A stretch of 64,000 nucleotides of DNA from Acrasis kona (lineage: Eukaryota > Heterolobosea > Eutetramitea > Acrasida > Acrasidae). Numbering within the stretch: the first letter of the stretch is position 1; the number at the start of each line of letters is the position of its first letter. Location: contig JAOPGA020000617.1 in assembly GCA_026419775.2 (NCBI GenBank), forward strand, positions 32,896-96,895, given 5' to 3'. The notes beneath the pieces were generated by a model. It had not been told where the DNA came from. It did no database searches and saw only the letters and a list, made by a program, of their open reading frames with translations. The position numbers were made by a program, and so were the translations under genes. Below, piece by piece: positions 58,848 to 64,000 of the stretch.

Positions 58848-59040
58848 ACCACAATAAACTTCCATGTTTAATATCACCCCATCCAGTCTGGTTGTACATA
58901 TCATAAAATATATCCCAATTCCCACAATACAACTAATTCACAATGGAATGAACGTATTTTTGTTAAATAGTTCACAATTCTTGCTTGAGTCTTCCATAGA
59001 AACATTTTGAAAGCAGTTGACTAGAGTACTCTAAATTGGA

Positions 59041-62000
59041 ATGATCAGAGACGACGACTTCGACGATGATCTTGAGAATGGGACCGCACTAAGGTCAAAT
59101 AACCAGCGAAACAGAGACAGGTTTGGGGCTGCTCCCATACCTGATGATTTCAACGTTAACAATGAGGACGATGTAGTTCTTGCACAGCAACCGAAAGTAC
59201 CAAAGAAGGGGAGATTGATATTGACTTGTGGTAAGCTTTTATCATCAATCATTCTTTAATGTTTTTAAAGCACTTTACCTGTGCTGCCTCCTTCCACTCG
59301 GTGTGGTGATACTTTTAGCCGTCTACATCTCTGGTAGTCTGCTCTATTCTCCTTATACAACAGATTACACCACCGTATATAAAAGTTCATCAAACATCAA
59401 AACTGGAACACTCAGTAATGGCATTAATTATGTGTACGTAAAAAATAAAGTACTACCTGGACGCTTCTCTACCTACTTGCACGTGAGCACAGGGAGTACA
59501 AACGAGGAGGAAAATGAACAAGGAATATCTCACATGGTGGAGCACATGGCTTTCGACAACTCGGTCGACTTCCCAGGAAGAGGCGGTGTATGGGGGCAAA
59601 TTGAAAAGAACAATGCAGGGTACTTCAACGCCTATACAAGTTTCCGCAGCACCGTCTACATGTTACTCGACGTGGCAGCCAGCACTGCATCAAAATCAGT
59701 GAAAGATCAATTAACACAAACGTTAAAGATCATCTACAATCAAGTCAACGGAGCACGTTTCAAACAAGAGTACTTGGACATTGAGAAGGGAGCAGTCTTA
59801 GGAGAGGACCGCATGAGAAAGAGCACCATGAGCAATGCAGTCCTCAAAGTACTCGAGAACCACGGAGGGTCAACGTGGAGGATCGGATCGCGTTTTCCCA
59901 TCGGTAAGGATCCCATCATTAGAAGCTGGTCCACCAACGACCTAACCACATACTACAACAAGTGGTACCACCCCAAACACATGACCTTCTACATGGTCGG
60001 TGACATTGATTTGGATCTAACCATCGTGGAAGCAGAACTAGGAAAGATCAAATCCGACATTACAAACGAAAAACCAGTCAACATGGACATTGGCAAGGCG
60101 ACTCCAGAAAAGAAACTATTATACATTGATGGAGTGGATGGAGTGGATGGAATCATGATCAACACCATCATCACCAAGGAATATCAAGGATATCCACGTC
60201 ACACCGATTATTACAGAAAACAGATTGGAGACATCATGTTCACCATTGTTTATTCGTTCCAAGTCCTCAGTCGCCTGTTGAGCAGTTATCCAGACATGAG
60301 CATCGACGACTTGACCAAGAGGAACGCAGCATGTGCAGTGGTCAACATGTACGCCCTCAACAGCACCATTTATGACTTTGCCATCTTGACCCCATCATCA
60401 CCCACCATGGGTCCATCCGAAGGCACTTACAGACAGGACCTTACCATGGCCGTTCAAGAGATGAAGGGATTAGCAGACATGGGTCCCAACAATGTGATGC
60501 TGATCGCCATCGCGTACGTACTATCGGCGACCTACCAATCGACTTATTACGTTCAAGGCCACGTGGATTCGAAGCTCATCATTCAATTACTTTTAAGCGA
60601 CGAAGATCCATCACATACCTACCATGACGTCGAGGAGACCATCGAGATGAACGATCGATATTTACGATTCGGATTCGCCACTCACTTTCACGATCACGTC
60701 CAGGCACAAGCACAATTCGTACTGGATTCCTTCATTTCTACATTTGATGATTCTCATGCATCCATCTATCCCCATGTCATTCGCGACGATCCCGTCAGCA
60801 CTGGAATTCTTATCGGTAAAAGCAACACGCCCGAGGGCATTCCCACGTTAGATCAAAAAACATTAACCAACATTATCATCAAGGCGGTCAAACAAGAACA
60901 AGTGATACCTAACGATGGAGTTGCTGGGTTGATCAGTCCCAGCGCGGGCGCTAATTTGTTACCCGTTATGAATTCCATCAACATTCAATCCATCCCCAAA
61001 GCATTACTGCCCAAATCAGATTTACCGACGCCCACGCTGATCAATACTCGTTTGGATTTGGGAATCACCACTTATCAATTACTTAACGGAATCAAAATTA
61101 ATTTCAAAAATGTAAACGTGGAGAGAATGGAGAGCATGTACCCTGCCACTTCGCAGATTGAATTGGTTGCGTTGGGCGGTAGGAATTCACAATCGCCTGA
61201 TTTACAAGGTGCATGCGATTACGTGAACGAGAATCTAATCTCTGGATATACCTATTATTCGAGCAGTAACTTTGATGACGATGATTTGATTCATAGATGG
61301 GATTCGAATGGAGCCACATTGATTCCGTTACAATGCGATCAAGATTACATTTCCATGAATTTACAATTAGAATATGGATGTATTACTTATCCAGAACCTT
61401 ATCAATGTGATTTGATCAGTAGTAATTACTCCAATCAGTTCCAATCTCTGCGCATCGCCATGAATCCAAATTACAATTATTTGACCAATCAAAAAGTGGT
61501 CGAATCCTTCGAAAAGAACGAAGCCATTGTGGTGGAGGGTGATTTGATTTCGGTAGTTGGCGAAAAAATTCAAAATGTGATTCATGACATGGTCAAAAAC
61601 ACAACAAATGCATACCGACCCACCACTGTAAAAGACCTAAAGTCGCTAAATCCGCTCAATGTTCAGTATTGGGTTTCGAATCACTTTGATCCATTACGTT
61701 CCAGATTTGAATTGAATGTGATTGGTCACGTTAATGTGAATGCTGTATTGGAAGCTGCTCAACGATGGATAGGAACCATCGTGAACATACCAGAGCTACC
61801 TTCCAGAGGATACGATCCATATTCCTCTCTACACGTTGCTCATTTCGAAAAGGTCACTTTATCTTCTTCGGCGAACACTTCTCGTTCGTGTCAAGTGAGA
61901 GATGAACCAGGAAGGGCGTTCGTAGGTATGATTTTACCTGCTCCTACTGTTTCGAATAACAATTGGTTGGAACATTCGTTCGTTCATGCTGGATTATTGA

Positions 62001-62509
62001 ATACTTTGATGTTTGATGTGATTAGGAGTCAACATGGTTATAGTTACTTTGTTAGCAGAGTTCCTTTTTATACATACAGCGTGTTATTCCCGCGATTATC
62101 TGCTTATGCGTTGATATGGGGCACTGGCGACTACCCATCTAACTCTGTTGCGAACGATACGCTCAATACGCAATCTAGTTTTAATCTAGTGAATGGAGTA
62201 ATGAGCGAATCGATTCCTGCTGATATTTTTGAGAGAGCTAAGGATAGTTATTTGGGTAGTGTGAAGGCACAGTTGCAAGACCCAGTTGCTTGGTTGAGTT
62301 TGATGAGAGGAATGAGCATTGCTGCACCTGCTTCGTGGGGTAAAGCTGACGGCGAGGTGATTAGGGGTGATTTGGATTTGGTGGGTGCCGTAACTCGTAT
62401 GGATTATCAACAGTGGAAGGATGTGTATGCTGAAGCCATGCATTCAAAGGATAGAGTGGATGGCAGAGTGGTGGTTGAGACTGTGACAGAAGCAATAAAC
62501 AAGTGTTAG
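59041..62509 (+). CDS. Membrane-anchored M16 (insulinase-type) zinc metallopeptidase
   Basis: Exons 59041-59230 and 59271-62509 are joined by a 40-nt phase-1 intron and give 1142 residues. An acidic cytoplasmic N-terminus of about 60 residues is followed by a membrane segment (LYLCCLLPLGVVILLAVYISG, residues about 65-85), a type II topology. The inverzincin motif is H151-M-V-E-H155 in GISHMVEHMAF, and the third ligand region is EKGAVLGEDRM. The second, non-catalytic M16 half follows after residue 600, with FVGMILPAPTVS and QHGYSYFVSRVPF. The layout is nearer to bacterial and secreted M16 peptidases than to mitochondrial processing peptidase. The substrate is unknown. Confidence 0.86.
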
Positions 62510-62532
62510 AGATTTTTATATATGTACATTTG

Positions 62533-64000
62533 TTACTTCTTTTTTTGAGCTGCCCTTAATGCTTCGGTAGAGTAGTCCTTCTTTTGTAAGTCTACTCTGT
62601 ATTTGGCTGGGATGCCGTTTGATTCTAGTTCGTGTAGCTTCTTCTTTCTGATGAGTTCAATCTTGGATGCTTCCTCTTCCTTCTTCTTTCGAAGTAGAGC
62701 ACCTTCCTCTAAATATTCTCTCCTCTTTTTATCTTCAATTTCTTTTGCCAAATCAATTTGTCTTCTAATATCTTCGGCATTATCTCGTCGCCTCCTGCGT
62801 TCCTCTTCTGCTCTCATCTTTTCGATATCTTCCTCTTGTTTTTGATGTTCAATGATGACTTCGAATTGTTCCCTCTCTTCTCTAGCTTGTTGAGCTATGA
62901 CCGCTTCCTTTTCGCTCTTTTGCCGCATTCTAGTCTCGCTGAGGTCCTTGTTCATAGCTTGCTTCTTCTTCGCTTCGGTAGCGACCTGTTTTCTGTACTC
63001 TCTTTCGTATGATTCTTGTGCACGTTTGGCTCTTAAAGCATCCAATTCAGCTTGCTTATCTTGAGCCTTCTCCTGCATTGCTCTCAATCTCGCAATCTCT
63101 CGCTCCTTTTCTGCCTTTTGTTTCTTTTGTTCGTCAGCATACTCCTGTTCTCTTAATTCCTTTTCGAGTAGATATTCTGCAATGTTTCTCTCTTCGTCCC
63201 TCTCGGCTTGTTTGTTTGCACGTTTCAACTGTATCTGCTCAGCGTTGGCCAGAGCAACTTCCTCAAGTAACTTCTTGGTTGCAACTTTCTTTTGTTCGCT
63301 CTCTTTTCTGTCCTCTTCTTTCATTTTTTCAATATGGTCTAACATTGCTGCCTGATCTTGTTCCTTGAGTTCTAATTGCCTCATTCTCTCCCTCTCTCTG
63401 TCCAAGATTTGTTCTTGTATGATTTGTGCGCCCTTTCTTCGGTCCTCGATTCTTTTCCTCTCCCTCTCTTCATAAAGTTTCATTGCTTTCAATCTTTCCA
63501 TTTCCATAATTTCGTCCTGACGTTTCTCTTCCTCATCTCGTTCGCGCTTTAATGCCTCCTTTTCCAATAGTTGTCTATCACGCACAGTAACGCACTGAGA
63601 GTATAGCATCAAGCTGGTCATGTGTTTGACTTCATCTAAACCTTCGTCGATTTGAAGACACGGCAGATTCTAGTAATCTCTTCTCTTTATCCTCTTGTAA
63701 AAGTTCTATATCTGACTTTTTCCCCTCTCCATGCTTTCTTCTCTCTCTGTCAATTTGTATGATTTTTTCTTTTCGAAGCCTGGCTGCCTCAGCTAATTTC
63801 TCTTTCTTCTCTTTCTCTGAAATTTGAGCCTGCTTGGTGGAGACAAGTGAGTTTGCATTTCTCCTAATTTCGTCAAGTGTTGTTGAAGACACTACAACTG
63901 CGTCCGGTTGTTTTCTAACCATCTTCAAGTCGTTTTTTGTTACATATTTAACTCCTTCACTACTTTGCGTCCTCCTTGTTGGATTTCCAAACAAAGTCTC
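62533..64000 (-). CDS. CFAP45: CFAP45 (CCDC19/NESG1) flagellar protein, 5' truncated, with apparent frameshift
   Basis: The gene runs from beyond the right edge (frame open at 64000, beginning ETLFGNPTRR) to a TAG-type stop at 62533. The product is a long Lys/Glu/Arg coiled coil with family words VTKNDLKMVRK, DEGLDEVKHMTSLMLYSQC, VTVRDRQLLEKEAL and a C-terminal ELESNGIPAKYRVDL. CFAP45 is a microtubule inner protein of doublet B-tubules that binds AMP. The reading frame shifts by one base between 63669 and 63632, and I found no GT-AG intron that repairs it. It may be a sequencing error, a pseudogene mark or an unusual splice. M16 converges 23 nt away. Confidence 0.85.

Overview
The window is nuclear DNA of a free-living unicellular eukaryote with a very compact genome. 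It holds about 35 protein genes and one tRNA gene on 64 kb. Most genes have spliceosomal GT-AG introns, nearly all 34-57 nt long with a mode near 37-40 nt. I rebuilt the exons by frame and phase, and all complete spliced models close as exact multiples of three. The gene set combines a plant-type CIPK kinase, a flagellar set (CFAP45, LRRC72-like, TMEM237-like, an EF-hand/WD40 protein), bacterial-type glycoside hydrolases and the nonsense-mediated decay kinase SMG1. This suggests a flagellate or amoeboflagellate protist. A heterolobosean/discobid relative of Naegleria or Acrasis is my best guess, as an inference only.

Layout. 0-12 kb: 3' tip of an unknown gene, a CIAO2 iron-sulfur assembly factor, a PPR protein, tRNA-Asp, proteasome ATPase RPT3, actin-interacting protein AIP1, a doubtful membrane ORF, an FHA protein, a short acidic protein and a serine incorporator. 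12-21 kb: SMG1. 22-30 kb: a CHRD surface protein, an unknown protein, an epsinR-like ENTH protein, a calmodulin-like protein, SMC5 and a small ORF. 30-41 kb: ribosomal P2, WDR5, an EF-hand/WD40/pseudokinase protein and a very large GH42-like surface protein. 41-50 kb: LRRC72-like, CIPK, a TCAIM-like mitochondrial protein, TMEM237-like, low-molecular-weight tyrosine phosphatase, a MOSC protein and a MAPEG protein. 50-64 kb: an unknown small gene, GH71/99-like, GH15, PPTC7 phosphatase, GCP2, GH43, a membrane M16 peptidase and the 5'-truncated CFAP45.

Genes do not form operons and neighbours are mostly unrelated. Packing is the strongest organising feature. Convergent genes are separated by 3-25 nt, and one pair overlaps at the stop codons. 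Many stop codons lie inside the AATAAA-like signal, and divergent genes share promoters of about 100-170 bp. Introns are concentrated at the 5' ends of long genes.

Most unusual items: the EF-hand/WD40/pseudokinase fusion (31.8-36.7 kb), the GH42-like protein with Gln at the expected acid/base Glu position (37-41 kb), the CIPK with a NAF motif outside plants, an apparent 1-nt frameshift in CFAP45, and an FHA protein with repeated TP-(I/V)-R-basic motifs.
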